Source: Holophagales bacterium (lineage in GTDB: Bacteria > Acidobacteriota > Thermoanaerobaculia > Multivoradales > Multivoraceae). From it: DNA of 64,000 nucleotides. Each line of letters opens with the position of its first letter. Within the stretch, counting starts at the first letter, position 1. The translations under genes were made by a program, and so were the position numbers. The stretch covers positions 45,066 to 109,065 of the forward strand of contig VXSP01000034.1 in NCBI GenBank assembly GCA_009837885.1. Reading direction: 5' to 3'. Positions 35,659-44,611 of the stretch are shown piece after piece. A model generated the notes under the pieces. It was not told the origin of the DNA, searched no databases, and was given only the letters and a program-made list of their open reading frames with translations.

Positions 35659-36999
35659 TCAGTTTTGACGAAGAAGACCGAAGAGGCCGCGCCTGCGCTT
35701 CGACGACGACTCGGCAGCGGAGGCCAGGGACGCGCTTGCGCTCTCGAGCGTGTCGCCGATCCGCCGAAGGTGTTCCCCCGTGGCCGCTGCCTCGCGAGCT
35801 ACGGTTTCCGAGCGCGCCGATTGCCGCTCAAACTGCTCGGGAAGGGACTCCAAGGCACTCGCCGCCTTTGCCAACGAGTCGGCGGCGTCCCGGTAGCGGC
35901 CCGCCAAGTCCTCATTCTGGGCGAACGCCCGGGACAACTGCTGGAGAGTCCGCCCGGTCTCCGCGACCGCCCGTTCCTGCCCCGCCTGCGTGCTTCCCAG
36001 ACTCTCGACCAGAGGTTGGATCCCGTCGATCAGTTGACGCAGGCGAATCTCCGCGGGATCCAGAACGCGCGTGGCGACCTCGCGCTCGAAGTCCGCGGCG
36101 CGAAAGCTCTCCAGCGACCGGTCCACCGCGCTCCGCAGCGCACTTGCCTGGGCTTCGATCTCCTGCTCCTTCGTTTCGATCGTTCGCGCCAACGAAGACG
36201 CCGCTTCGTCCAGGCGAGCCGCGACTCGATCCAAGACATCCCGCTGGGCCGCGGCCATGCCCTCGCTCAGGCCTTCCTGTTGAGAGGCGACGTTCCGAAA
36301 GGTCGTCATCGCCTCCTCCTTCATGTGGACCGCCAGTTCGTCCTGTCGTTCGGCAATCTTTCCGATGGCGCCTTCGGCCGCCTTCTCCAGCCTCGAGCCC
36401 AAGCCGCGGAGATCCTCGAGCCTGGCGGTCTCATCCGCCAACGCCTTGCTCTCAGCCGCCGCAACCCCCTTCGCTCGCTCGACGGACTCCCGCAGCTCGC
36501 CCAGGTCCTCGCGGAACCTCCTATAGTCCTCGATTGAGTAGTCCATTTCGCGCCGGAGCGCGCGGTGGGCGTCTACTAGATTCCGGCGGGCAGCAGCCTC
36601 CACCTGGGCCGGTTCGGCGGCGAACGACTGATTCACAACCACGCGGCCGATCAGACCAACGACAGTGCTACTCAGAGCGACACCGAAGCCCGCGACGATG
36701 TCCTCGTACCCGTCGCTGGTGAACCGGTAAAGCGACACCACGAGTGAGATCAGCGTGTAGAGGAAACCGACGTAGTAGAGATTGTCCCCCGCGTGCTCGA
36801 ACTTCGGGCCCTTCAGCTCCCTGTCCCAGAGGACGAAACCGTAAGCGACGATCAGGAACAGCGAAAGGGCGACCGGGGGAAGCCAGCTACTCGTTGCGAG
36901 CTTCAGGAGCCCCAGGAGAAGCCCCCCTCCGCCCGCGAACAACAGGAAGGCCGCGCGCGGGTTCAGATCCCGATCGCGGCCGCGACGACGGCCCGGCAC
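35659..36999 (-). CDS. MotA/TolQ/ExbB-like membrane protein with long coiled-coil tail
   Basis: A 446-residue protein. Four helices lie at about 13-35, 40-58, 74-93 and 100-124. The last two (NLYYVGFLYTLISLVVSLY and DIVAGFGVALSSTVVGLIG) carry the Thr- and Ser/Thr-containing pattern of MotA/ExbB helices 3 and 4, which line the ion path. Residues 130-420 are a nearly continuous coiled coil, recalling the long tail of ZorA, and the end is basic (SKRRRGLFGLLRQN). GTG 36999 starts 2 bases after the upstream stop; TTG 37062 is possible but overlaps 61 bases. Neighbours give the partner (MotB-like) and two accessory membrane proteins. Homology is inferred from pattern, not from alignment. Confidence 0.6.
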   Translation of the reverse strand: MPGRRRGRDRDLNPRAAFLLFAGGGGLLLGLLKLATSSWLPPVALSLFLIVAYGFVLWDRELKGPKFEHAGDNLYYVGFLYTLISLVVSLYRFTSDGYEDIVAGFGVALSSTVVGLIGRVVVNQSFAAEPAQVEAAARRNLVDAHRALRREMDYSIEDYRRFREDLGELRESVERAKGVAAAESKALADETARLEDLRGLGSRLEKAAEGAIGKIAERQDELAVHMKEEAMTTFRNVASQQEGLSEGMAAAQRDVLDRVAARLDEAASSLARTIETKEQEIEAQASALRSAVDRSLESFRAADFEREVATRVLDPAEIRLRQLIDGIQPLVESLGSTQAGQERAVAETGRTLQQLSRAFAQNEDLAGRYRDAADSLAKAASALESLPEQFERQSARSETVAREAAATGEHLRRIGDTLESASASLASAAESSSKRRRGLFGLLRQN

Positions 37000-37001
37000 G
37001 A

Positions 37002-37850
37002 TCAGTTCATCCCGTCGATTCGGACCACCCGCTCCACGAAACCGCCCTGGTCCTCGATCCAACGCTCCCAGAAGTCGATGAGACTCCGAGTGTCCGAGAG
37101 CCGGCCGTGAGCCCTCCGTTGCACGAAGAGAATCTCGACCGCGGTTCCCCGCAGATCCGTGCTCAACGCGTCTGCGCCATGACTCCTAGCGAACGCGTCG
37201 TAGTCGACCGGCTGGCGAAAGAAGGACAGGTACTCGCTGTGCTGCATCAGGTCGGACACAAGGGTCAACCGCTTCGGGATGTCCATGTACTCCTCGCGGC
37301 CGAGATAGGAAACGGCGACACTCTGGACGCTCTCCATGAGCGGCGACGTTGGCGCTTCCTCACGGCCGAGCAGTTCCCGGAACAGAGCCTCGAGCGGTTG
37401 CCGAAACCGCTCCTCAAGCCGCCGCCGGATGAGTCGGGGATTCTCGGTCCACTCGCTCGCCTTCTCCGGGTCGCCGGGATGGCAGACCGTCAGCAGTGGC
37501 TCGTCGATCTCTTCGCCCACCGGCCTGGCCTCGAATCCGATGACCATCTCGTCCTCGCGGCTCGCCGCGACATACTCTTCCAAGCGCACCAGCACGTCTG
37601 CACGGCTGATCGCTCCGATCCGATCCGTCGCGTCGATCATGATCGCGGTCAGCGCACTTGGGCCTGTCTCTGGACAGCCAGTGTCGGGGTCGCGCCCGGG
37701 AGGACCGGGTACAAGTAGTACGTAGCGGACGAACAGGAACAAGACGACAGCGGCGAAGAGCAAGGCCGCGCCAAGCTGGCGTTTCTCTCGATTCGAGAGT
37801 TGACCGGAGCGCCGCCCGCGACGGGACCGCCGGCTGTTACGGCGCGGCAT
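37002..37850 (-). CDS. Single-TM protein with VWA-like domain
   Basis: A 282-residue protein with a very basic cytoplasmic N-terminus (RRNSRRSRRGRRSG), one helix (about 27-47) and an outside domain. LTAIMIDATDRIGA (D73, D76) looks like the first strand and metal-binding loop of a von Willebrand A fold. KRLTLVSDLMQHSEYLSFF and TAVEILFVQRRAHG would be later core strands. A helix SLIDFWERWIEDQGG closes it. The DxTD spacing departs from the classical DxSxS MIDAS. ATG 37850 overlaps the preceding gene by 14 bases. VWA domains mediate protein contacts, so it may be a ligand- or cell-wall-sensing part of the stator-like complex. Confidence 0.6.
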   Translation of the reverse strand: MPRRNSRRSRRGRRSGQLSNREKRQLGAALLFAAVVLFLFVRYVLLVPGPPGRDPDTGCPETGPSALTAIMIDATDRIGAISRADVLVRLEEYVAASREDEMVIGFEARPVGEEIDEPLLTVCHPGDPEKASEWTENPRLIRRRLEERFRQPLEALFRELLGREEAPTSPLMESVQSVAVSYLGREEYMDIPKRLTLVSDLMQHSEYLSFFRQPVDYDAFARSHGADALSTDLRGTAVEILFVQRRAHGRLSDTRSLIDFWERWIEDQGGFVERVVRIDGMN

Positions 37851-39204
37851 TCTCGCCGCCGGGGTTCTGGCTGGCGAGCCCGAGCCGCTGCTGAGCCGTC
37901 TCCCACTGCGTGTTCAGCACGCGAACGGTTTCCACATGCTCCGCCTGGAGCGTTGCAAGCGCCGAATCGTCCACCATGCGGGGCTCCCACGTCCGCACAC
38001 GATGTGGAGGGGCAGGATCTAGCATCCAGGCACCGACATGGGATGCGGGCACCGCACCGTCGCTGCGCACGGCGTGGTTGGCCACGCGGTACTCCTCCAC
38101 CAGCATGGCGCCGTAGCTCTGCAGTCGCTCAAGGTGGTCCTCGAACGCGGAGAGAAGGTCTCCCTCGCTCTTCAGCAGCCGGCGGGTTTCCGCGGGCTGC
38201 GTTCGCGCGCGGTCCAAGGTTTCCTGCGCCGTGCCGAGCCACTTCTGCCGGACCTCCTTCAACTCGTCCCCAGCCTCGTCCCTCAAATCGTCAAGCCTCT
38301 CCCTAGCCTCCGTCATCCTCATATGCACATCCCGGTAGCCGGGATACGCGTCCCCCCAGAACTTCCATCCCTCGTAGAAGGCAAGCACGGAGAAGCCCAG
38401 ACCCAGAACAAGGAGCAGCCAGGAAGCTGCAGTCTCCAAGCCGAAAGGCTGCGTGAACAGACGAGCCACCATCACTGCGTCCGGATCCTCCACTAGCGCC
38501 TCGGAAGCCTCTCGATAGTGGGCAAGCCCAAAGTTGAGAGCCAAGGCCATCAGGACCCACGCCAAAAGACTCAGTGCGCCGGCAATCTTGAGAACGGGCC
38601 TCACATGCCGAACGTAGCGACTCACCGGACCGAAGAGAGCAAACGGGAGGAGAATGTTGACCAGACTGAAGCCTCCCGCCAGAGTCCAGCCGGCTCTCAT
38701 CCCTCCCTCACTTCCTTCCGCGAGGAAACCACCGTTGATGAAGCTCTCCGCAACCAGGAGGACAAAGAGACCGATTCCACCCATCCCCCGCCTGAAGGGC
38801 GAGTGATAGTCCGGTTCCCGGCTGATGCCGTTCTCTTCCTTGAAGTCCAGGAAGTCCTCTCGTCGCTTCTTCCACTCCTGAAGATCGCTCCGCAAGTTTG
38901 TGGCATGCCTTTGCTCCGCGTCCTGGAACTCGGCGAGCGCCTTCTGCGCAACGCTCTCCAACGCGCCGGGAAGCAGCGGGTGGTCAAGCTCGGCCAGGCC
39001 TTTGTCGATCTCCGTCAGCCTCTCGTCTCGTAGCTGGACTGCTTCGTTCTTCTTCTGGGCGATGAACTGGCTGATCTTGGCCTGTCCCTGGTCCTCGACC
39101 GCGTCGAGCATGGGGCGGTCCCGCTCGCCAAGCTGGCGACCCAGAGCCTTGGGTTCAACCTCAGCCCGCAGGTCCTCCAGAGGGAGATCAGGGAACACGT
39201 TCAT
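37837..39204 (-). CDS. Four-TM protein with cytoplasmic coiled coils
   Basis: A 455-residue protein opening the four-gene operon. Residues 1-135 are charged and helical (QAKISQFIAQKKNEAVQLRDERL; EWKKRREDFLDFKEENG). Four helices follow at about 139-160, 172-193, 205-226 and 258-276. Residues 280-455 return to coiled coil (RMTEARERLDDLRDEAGDEL; EDHLERLQSYGAMLVEEYR). I recognise no family. The layout suggests a membrane-anchored scaffold. The region upstream (39205-39325) contains no convincing promoter by eye. The sequence is visibly less GC-rich at third positions than flanking metabolic genes, hinting at transfer of the whole operon. Confidence 0.6.
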   Translation of the reverse strand: MNVFPDLPLEDLRAEVEPKALGRQLGERDRPMLDAVEDQGQAKISQFIAQKKNEAVQLRDERLTEIDKGLAELDHPLLPGALESVAQKALAEFQDAEQRHATNLRSDLQEWKKRREDFLDFKEENGISREPDYHSPFRRGMGGIGLFVLLVAESFINGGFLAEGSEGGMRAGWTLAGGFSLVNILLPFALFGPVSRYVRHVRPVLKIAGALSLLAWVLMALALNFGLAHYREASEALVEDPDAVMVARLFTQPFGLETAASWLLLVLGLGFSVLAFYEGWKFWGDAYPGYRDVHMRMTEARERLDDLRDEAGDELKEVRQKWLGTAQETLDRARTQPAETRRLLKSEGDLLSAFEDHLERLQSYGAMLVEEYRVANHAVRSDGAVPASHVGAWMLDPAPPHRVRTWEPRMVDDSALATLQAEHVETVRVLNTQWETAQQRLGLASQNPGGENAAP

Positions 39205-39325
39205 CGCTGGACCTCACCGACGGTCGGCCGCTCCCCGAGGTCCGTGATCCCCAGTTCTGAAGGTACGCTCATGTCCGGCAAACGCTGGAGCTTACACGGA
39301 TAGCCGGAGGCTTGTCAGCCGACTC

Positions 39326-40996
39326 TCACTCGGCAGGCAACGCGAACGTGAACAGCGCCCGTCCGGCTGCGATCGTCACATGCTGCTGGCCGCCGGCTTC
39401 GTAGCTGATCGGCGCCGCGTGGACGCTGCCGCCCAGGCGGCGATGCCAGAGCTCCTCGCCGGTCTCGGCGTCGAGGGCGTAGAAGATACCCGCCACGCTG
39501 CCGCCGAACACCAGGCCTCCCTTGGTGGCGAGCAGGCCGGACGTGGACCGGGGCTGGACCTGGTACTCCCACTTCCTGTCGCCGGTCAGCGGATCGAGTG
39601 CCCGCACCGCGCTGACGTACTGATCGCCGGGCCCGGCCGGCTTGCCGTAGCCGCCGACGAAGAGTTCGCCCTCTTCGTACTCGGCCTCGGCCATGTAGTA
39701 GAGCATCTCAGCGTCGTAGGCCTGGATGTAGAACAGGCCCGTGTCGGGGCTGTAGGTGGGCGAGAACCAGTTCGCGGCGCCGCCGATCGTCGGCGCCACC
39801 AGGGTCCCTTCCTCGCTGGGGAACATGTTCGGTACCCGGATCGGCCTGCCGGTGTCCTGGTCGATTCCCTCGGCCCACGTCTGCCGCGCGAACTCGCGCG
39901 CGAACAGGAACTCCCCGGTTTCGCGGTCCAGCAGGTAGAAGAAGGCGTTCCGGTTGGCGAAGGCCATCAGCTTGCGCTGCTCACCCTGGTACTCCGCGTC
40001 GAACAGAATCGGCACCTGGCAGGCGTCCCAGTCGTGGACGTCGTGCGGCGTGAACTGGAAGGTCCAGACGATCTCTCCCGTGTCCGGCCGGATCGCCAGC
40101 ACCGAGTCCGAGTGCAGGTTGTCGCCTTCGCGGTCCTCGCCGTTCCAGTCCGGCCCCGGATTGCCCGTCCCCCAATAGAGCAGATCGAGTTCCGGGTCGT
40201 ATGAGCCGGTCATCCAGGTCGGCGCGCCGCCCGTCTTCCAGGAGTCGCCCTCCCAGGTCTCGTTGCCGGGTTCGCCCGGCCCGGGAATCGTGTAGGTACG
40301 CCAGCGCAGTTCGCCCGTGTCCGCGTCGTAGGCGTCGAGGAATCCCCGGATGCCGTACTCACCGCCCCCGATTCCCGTGATGACCAGGTCGCGGATGACC
40401 ATCGGCGCCGCCGTGATCGACTGCCCCGTCCGCGGGCTACCCACCTCCGTGTCCCAGATCACCGCGCCGGTCTTGGCGTCCAGGGAGACCAGGTGCGCGT
40501 CGACCGTGCCCAGGTAGAGCCGGTCGCCGCGAATGGCCACGCCCCGGTTCTGCTTGCCGCAGCAGAGGGCGAGCTGGTCCGGCAATTCGTGAGCGTAGGA
40601 CCAGTACTGCTGGCCGGTGCGCGCGTCGAGAGCACGCACGACGTTGTCGGGCGTCGTCGCGTACATCACCTCGTCGATCACCAGCGGCGTCGTCTCCAGC
40701 CGTCCCAGCGTCGGCATCTGGTGGACCCAGCGGAGCTGGAGCTCCCCGGCGTTCGAACGGTCGATCTCGTCGAGGCGGCTGAAACGCTGGCTGTTGTACT
40801 CGCCCGAGTACATGAGCCAGCTACCCGGGTCGTCCGACGCCGCCTTCAACTGTTCGTAGGAAACCCCGCCCTGAGCGGACAGGATGCCAGCCGCAAGTGC
40901 GAGCGCCAGGAAAGCGACAGCCGCGAACGGCCTCTTCAGAGCCGGCGCTGCGCGCCGGATGCCGGCGGGGGCGCCGGCGCACCCAGTGTTCTTCAT
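39326..40996 (-). CDS. Exported PQQ-dependent alcohol dehydrogenase-like quinoprotein
   Basis: A 556-residue periplasmic eight-bladed propeller of the quinoprotein alcohol dehydrogenase family. Vicinal cysteines C145-C146 (LALCCGKQNRG) form the disulfide ring over PQQ. WGTGNPGPDWNGEDREGDNL contains the calcium and catalytic acid positions, and HDVHDWDACQ the usual tryptophan-docking turn. The signal peptide (hydrophobic to about 42, ending LSAQ) has a long n-region encoded by a dispersed repeat (40942-40986). It follows the diheme cytochrome gene by 2 bases; the cytochrome is the likely electron acceptor. PQQ synthesis genes are not in the window. Substrate probably an alcohol; not determined. 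Confidence 0.88.
   Translation of the reverse strand: MKNTGCAGAPAGIRRAAPALKRPFAAVAFLALALAAGILSAQGGVSYEQLKAASDDPGSWLMYSGEYNSQRFSRLDEIDRSNAGELQLRWVHQMPTLGRLETTPLVIDEVMYATTPDNVVRALDARTGQQYWSYAHELPDQLALCCGKQNRGVAIRGDRLYLGTVDAHLVSLDAKTGAVIWDTEVGSPRTGQSITAAPMVIRDLVITGIGGGEYGIRGFLDAYDADTGELRWRTYTIPGPGEPGNETWEGDSWKTGGAPTWMTGSYDPELDLLYWGTGNPGPDWNGEDREGDNLHSDSVLAIRPDTGEIVWTFQFTPHDVHDWDACQVPILFDAEYQGEQRKLMAFANRNAFFYLLDRETGEFLFAREFARQTWAEGIDQDTGRPIRVPNMFPSEEGTLVAPTIGGAANWFSPTYSPDTGLFYIQAYDAEMLYYMAEAEYEEGELFVGGYGKPAGPGDQYVSAVRALDPLTGDRKWEYQVQPRSTSGLLATKGGLVFGGSVAGIFYALDAETGEELWHRRLGGSVHAAPISYEAGGQQHVTIAAGRALFTFALPAE
40942..40986 (+). repeat. Dispersed repeat, form without the REPIN insert
   Basis: Hairpin CCGGCGC-TGC-GCGCCGG (40942-40958), then ATGCCGGCGGG, then GCCGGCGCACCCAG (40973-40986). 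The same left and right segments flank the double hairpin at 47839-47952, where about 72 bases are present between them. It lies in the signal-peptide n-region of the quinoprotein gene. Confidence 0.6.
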
Positions 40997-40998
40997 CG

Positions 40999-41829
40999 TC
41001 ACTCCGGCCGCAGTGAGTAGAGGTAGGCGACGAGATCGTCGAGATCCCGGCCGCGGAAGAAGCTGGCGAGGGGCGGCATCAACGACTCCTCCGGTTTGTC
41101 GATCGCTGCCAGATCCGTCTTCTGGAAGGAGCGGAGGTTCTCGAACTCGTCCAGGAACTGGATCGAGTAGCGATCCTCGTTGCGCAACACGCCCCGGACG
41201 ATCCCCCCGTCCCTGGTCCTGACTTCGACCGTCCGGTAGTCGGCGTCCATCGCCGCGGAAGGATCGGTGATCGACGCGCCGATGTGGTCCGGCGCCCGCC
41301 GCCAGCCCAGGTCGGACAGATCGGGACCGAGCCGGCCGCCCGAGCCGTTCAGGCGGTGACAGTCGGAGCAGGAGCCGCGGGTCATGTACAGCATCCGTCC
41401 ACGTCGCGGATCGCCCGGCACCTCTTCCTCGCCAACGGCCCGGCTGAGCGACCTTACGTAGGACACGACCTGCCAAATCGACCTGTCCGGCTGGTAGATG
41501 CCGCCCATGCCCGTGTTCGGGATGCCGGTCAGGATGTTGCGGAACAGCGCCGCATCGCTGCTGCCGTGACGGAACACGCCGCGCGTCAGGTCGGGGCCGT
41601 CGCCGCCGGTACCGTCGGCGCCGTGGCAGAGCGAGCAACTCCGGCGAAACACGCGCGCCCCGGCCTCGACGTCTGCTTCGGTCGTGTGCGGATTCTCCTG
41701 AACACGTTCCTGGAGCGCCCTGGAGAGCACGTTCTGGGCCGCGAGGCCGTCGGTCCAGCAAAGGCTCGACACGAAAAGAACCGCCGCCGGAAGGAAGCCT
41801 CGCCTGTGTGTCGATCGAACCGGAAACAT
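40999..41829 (-). CDS. Exported diheme c-type cytochrome
   Basis: A 276-residue periplasmic electron carrier. A signal peptide (about 10-31, ending LAAQ) is followed by two c-type haem sites: C65-S-L-C68-H and C154-S-D-C157-H. Candidate distal Met ligands are GMGG (about 108) and MPPL near the C-terminus. Between and after them the sequence resembles the heme-containing modules found beside quinoprotein dehydrogenases (DGDYRTVEVRTRDGGIVRG-like strand pair, then LASFFRGRDLDDLVAYLYSL). ATG 41829 is chosen for the signal peptide. It leads the operon with the PQQ enzyme and should accept its electrons. Confidence 0.9.
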   Translation of the reverse strand: MFPVRSTHRRGFLPAAVLFVSSLCWTDGLAAQNVLSRALQERVQENPHTTEADVEAGARVFRRSCSLCHGADGTGGDGPDLTRGVFRHGSSDAALFRNILTGIPNTGMGGIYQPDRSIWQVVSYVRSLSRAVGEEEVPGDPRRGRMLYMTRGSCSDCHRLNGSGGRLGPDLSDLGWRRAPDHIGASITDPSAAMDADYRTVEVRTRDGGIVRGVLRNEDRYSIQFLDEFENLRSFQKTDLAAIDKPEESLMPPLASFFRGRDLDDLVAYLYSLRPE

Positions 41830-42007
41830 GCCGCCGAGCGTAGCACCGCGATCTGGCCGGAAGCCGCAACCCGAAGCCACGAGCGCCGTATAGTCGGGTA
41901 CTGTCGAAACCATCGCGGTCACCGGGTGCAACGCCCTGAGTTGTAAACGCATCCGGCGGCCGCCGTGTTTCCACGAACACGTTCAAACCCCCTCTCGAGG
42001 ACCAGAT

Positions 42008-43579
42008 ATGAACCGGATTCCCCTGCGCCACCACACGACAGTGGTTGCCGCCGTCGCGGTGCTCGCCATCCCCGCCGCGAGCCACGCCCTGAACCTGGAA
42101 CAGCCCACCTTCGTCGACGACATCGCGCCGATCCTCCACCAGAACTGCGCTTCCTGCCACCAGCCGGAAGAAATCGCGCCGATGTCGCTGCGCACCTACC
42201 GCGAGGTGCGCCCCTGGGCGCGCTCGATCGCCCGGGCGGTCGAGAACCGCGACATGCCGCCCTGGGACGCCGACCCGGGCTACGGCCCCTTCACGAACGA
42301 CATCTCGCTGAGCGACGCGGAGATCGAGGCGATCACCCGCTGGGCCGGTAGCGGCGCTCCCCGCGGCGACGGAGACGAACCCGTCTACAAAGCGCCGGCG
42401 CGAGAGGGCGGCTGGGCCTTCGGCGAACCGGACTGGGTCTACGAGTTCGACCCGTTCGAGGTCACTGCCGACGGTCCCGACGAGTTCGCCATGATCCCGG
42501 TCGAAACCGGCTTCGAGGAGGACCGCTGGATCAAGGCGGTCGAGGTCCAGCCCGGCGACCGCGAAGTCGTCCACCACTTCATCCTCTGGCGGGCCGCGCC
42601 CGGCAGCGATATCCAGGACGCCTGGATCGACGCCTGGGCCGCCGGCGCGAGGCCGAACCAATTCCCGCCCGGAACCGCCCGTCTGTTGCCCGCGGGCCAG
42701 AACCTGCTCGGCGACTTCCACTACCACCCGAACGGCACGGCCTCGACCGACAAGACCCGCATCGGCATCTGGTTCGCCGAGCCGGACGAGGTCGAGAAGG
42801 AACTGATCAACCTCTGGGTCATGAACTCCACGTTCAGGATCCCCGCCGGCGACCCGAACTACCAGGCGCGCGCGAACCACGTCTTCACCGAGGACGTCGT
42901 CATCCGTTCGCTAACGCCCCACATGCACTACCGCGGCAAGGACATGAAGTACACGGCGCACCTGCCCGACGGCGGCCAGAAGGAGCTGCTCAGCGTCAGC
43001 CGCTACGACTTCAACTGGCAGACGGGCTACGGGTTCGTCGAGCCGGTGGCGCTGCCGGCCGGCACCCGGATCGAAGTCACCGCCCACTGGGACAACTCGG
43101 CCGACAACCCTCACAACCCCGATCCAACGATCGACGTGACTTGGGGCACCGACTCGACCGACGAAATGCTGATCGGCTTCGTCGACTTCGTGGCAGCCGA
43201 AGGCGTCAGTCCGAAGCCGGCCAGCCCGGTGATCGCCAAGCTGGCGGAACTGGCCCAGACCCACCCCGGTCAGGCGTGGCGCTTCGACGTACAGCGCCAG
43301 CCGGACAAGGGACCCGAGCCGACCGCCATGCTCCTACCCCGCGGCGGCGTCCCGGGCGGCTGGTTCGTCCAGTTCGGCACCCTCGTCCTGCCGGCGCCGA
43401 TTGTCGACATCGTCTGGGACGGCAACAACGTGACAGCCACCGCGGAGACGCCCGGCAACACGATGCAGCTCAAGGGTTCCATCCAGGAGGACGGCACCCT
43501 GCGGATGGACATGGGTCCGGGCGAGATGATCGGCACGCCGGCCGAGAACGAGACCCCGGCCACCCTGCCAACCGGGTAG
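42008..43579 (+). CDS. Cytochrome c/copper monooxygenase-like fusion, exported
   Basis: A 523-residue exported protein. After a signal peptide (1-26, ending ASHA) comes a short cytochrome-c-like domain with one haem motif C47-A-S-C50-H51 and MPPWDADPGYGPF. The C-terminal 380 residues resemble the copper type II ascorbate-dependent monooxygenase fold (PHM/DBM), with His-rich copper ligands VVHHFILW, LLGDFHYHPNG and SLTPHMHYRGKDM. This cytochrome-monooxygenase pairing recurs in Acidobacteria and Planctomycetes; the reaction is unknown. ATG 42008 is 8 bases after a GAGG. The next gene (TolB-like lipoprotein) follows by 6 bases. Confidence 0.8.
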   Translation: MNRIPLRHHTTVVAAVAVLAIPAASHALNLEQPTFVDDIAPILHQNCASCHQPEEIAPMSLRTYREVRPWARSIARAVENRDMPPWDADPGYGPFTNDISLSDAEIEAITRWAGSGAPRGDGDEPVYKAPAREGGWAFGEPDWVYEFDPFEVTADGPDEFAMIPVETGFEEDRWIKAVEVQPGDREVVHHFILWRAAPGSDIQDAWIDAWAAGARPNQFPPGTARLLPAGQNLLGDFHYHPNGTASTDKTRIGIWFAEPDEVEKELINLWVMNSTFRIPAGDPNYQARANHVFTEDVVIRSLTPHMHYRGKDMKYTAHLPDGGQKELLSVSRYDFNWQTGYGFVEPVALPAGTRIEVTAHWDNSADNPHNPDPTIDVTWGTDSTDEMLIGFVDFVAAEGVSPKPASPVIAKLAELAQTHPGQAWRFDVQRQPDKGPEPTAMLLPRGGVPGGWFVQFGTLVLPAPIVDIVWDGNNVTATAETPGNTMQLKGSIQEDGTLRMDMGPGEMIGTPAENETPATLPTG

Positions 43580-43585
43580 GAACCG

Positions 43586-44590
43586 GTGAACCGCTCGCCG
43601 GCCGTCGTCGCGTATCTCGTTCTCGCGGCGACGGCGCTCGGCTGCGGCGTCAACGAGGCGCCTCCGTCCGGCGAGAACGCCGACTCACCAGCGTTGGCGG
43701 AGCCGGCGTTCACGGCGCCGATCGTCTTCCAGCGCTTCGCGAACACCGGCGCCACGCCCACCATCCCCGGCTTCTACGGCGGGGCCGACATCTGGATCAT
43801 GGAGGGCGACGGCAGCAGCGTGCGTCTGGTGCGGAAGGGTGTTCCCCAACACCTGGATCATCCCTCCCTCACCTCCGACCTCAAGAACGTCGTCTACGCC
43901 GAGTTCACCGACGCCGAAGCCGGCGTTGAGGCCGGCGCCCGGATCTTCCGCGAAGACCTCGCGACCGGCGAACGCGAAGTGCTGCGCGAAGTCGAGGGCT
44001 GCGCCGTTCACCACGCCAGCATCTCGCCGATCACCCGGCAGCTCGTCTACGCCCGGAACTGTCCTGAGGGCGATGGCTTCAACAAGGGCCTGATCCTCGA
44101 GCTGAGCGACCGCCGCCAGATCGACGCCTCGAACACGACGACGCTCGCGGTTGGCAACGGTGTCGGCCTCGGACGGGCCGTCCTGTTCCAGGCCGAAGAC
44201 GAGCCCGAGAACGGCGAACGGCGAATGGAGATCGCGATCATCCGCTTCGACGGCTACGGCCAGGGTACGTACACCGCGCTCACCGACCGGGATCATCGGC
44301 ATCGCCGGCCCGCCGTCTCACCCGACGGGCGGACGATCGCCTGGCAGACGAACCAGACCGGCCCGACGGACGACGTCTTCCTCGCCGACATCGACGGCTC
44401 GAACCAGCGCCGCCTCACCATGTCCGACGCCAACGACGGCCACCCTTGGTTCTCCCGCGACGGCCGCTGGATCGTGTTCGAGTCGGACCGCTCCGGGAAC
44501 TGGGAGATCTGGAAGATCGAGATCGAGACAGGTCAGGTCGTGCAACTGACGGACGACCCGGCCTACGTCAGCACGCGCCCGCGCTGGTAG
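43586..44590 (+). CDS. TolB/PD40-type beta-propeller lipoprotein
   Basis: A 334-residue lipoprotein. The lipobox ATALGC20 follows a short hydrophobic segment. The body is built of WD40-like PD40 blades, clearest in PAVSPDGRTIAWQTNQTG, FLADIDGSNQRRLTM, and WFSRDGRWIVFESDRSGNWEIW, so a propeller of about six blades. Such proteins bind partners or ligands at the envelope. GTG 43586 lies 6 bases after the monooxygenase-like gene, so they are probably co-transcribed. It converges with the epoxide-hydrolase-like gene with 21 bases between stops. Confidence 0.82.
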   Translation: MNRSPAVVAYLVLAATALGCGVNEAPPSGENADSPALAEPAFTAPIVFQRFANTGATPTIPGFYGGADIWIMEGDGSSVRLVRKGVPQHLDHPSLTSDLKNVVYAEFTDAEAGVEAGARIFREDLATGEREVLREVEGCAVHHASISPITRQLVYARNCPEGDGFNKGLILELSDRRQIDASNTTTLAVGNGVGLGRAVLFQAEDEPENGERRMEIAIIRFDGYGQGTYTALTDRDHRHRRPAVSPDGRTIAWQTNQTGPTDDVFLADIDGSNQRRLTMSDANDGHPWFSRDGRWIVFESDRSGNWEIWKIEIETGQVVQLTDDPAYVSTRPRW

Positions 44591-44611
44591 GTCCGGCACC
44601 TGCCGGCCGCC

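Noticed and set aside
34301..39204. Calling the operon a Zorya system
   Set aside because: Only the MotA-like/MotB-like pair is reminiscent; ZorC, ZorD or ZorE equivalents and the OmpA-type domain are absent.
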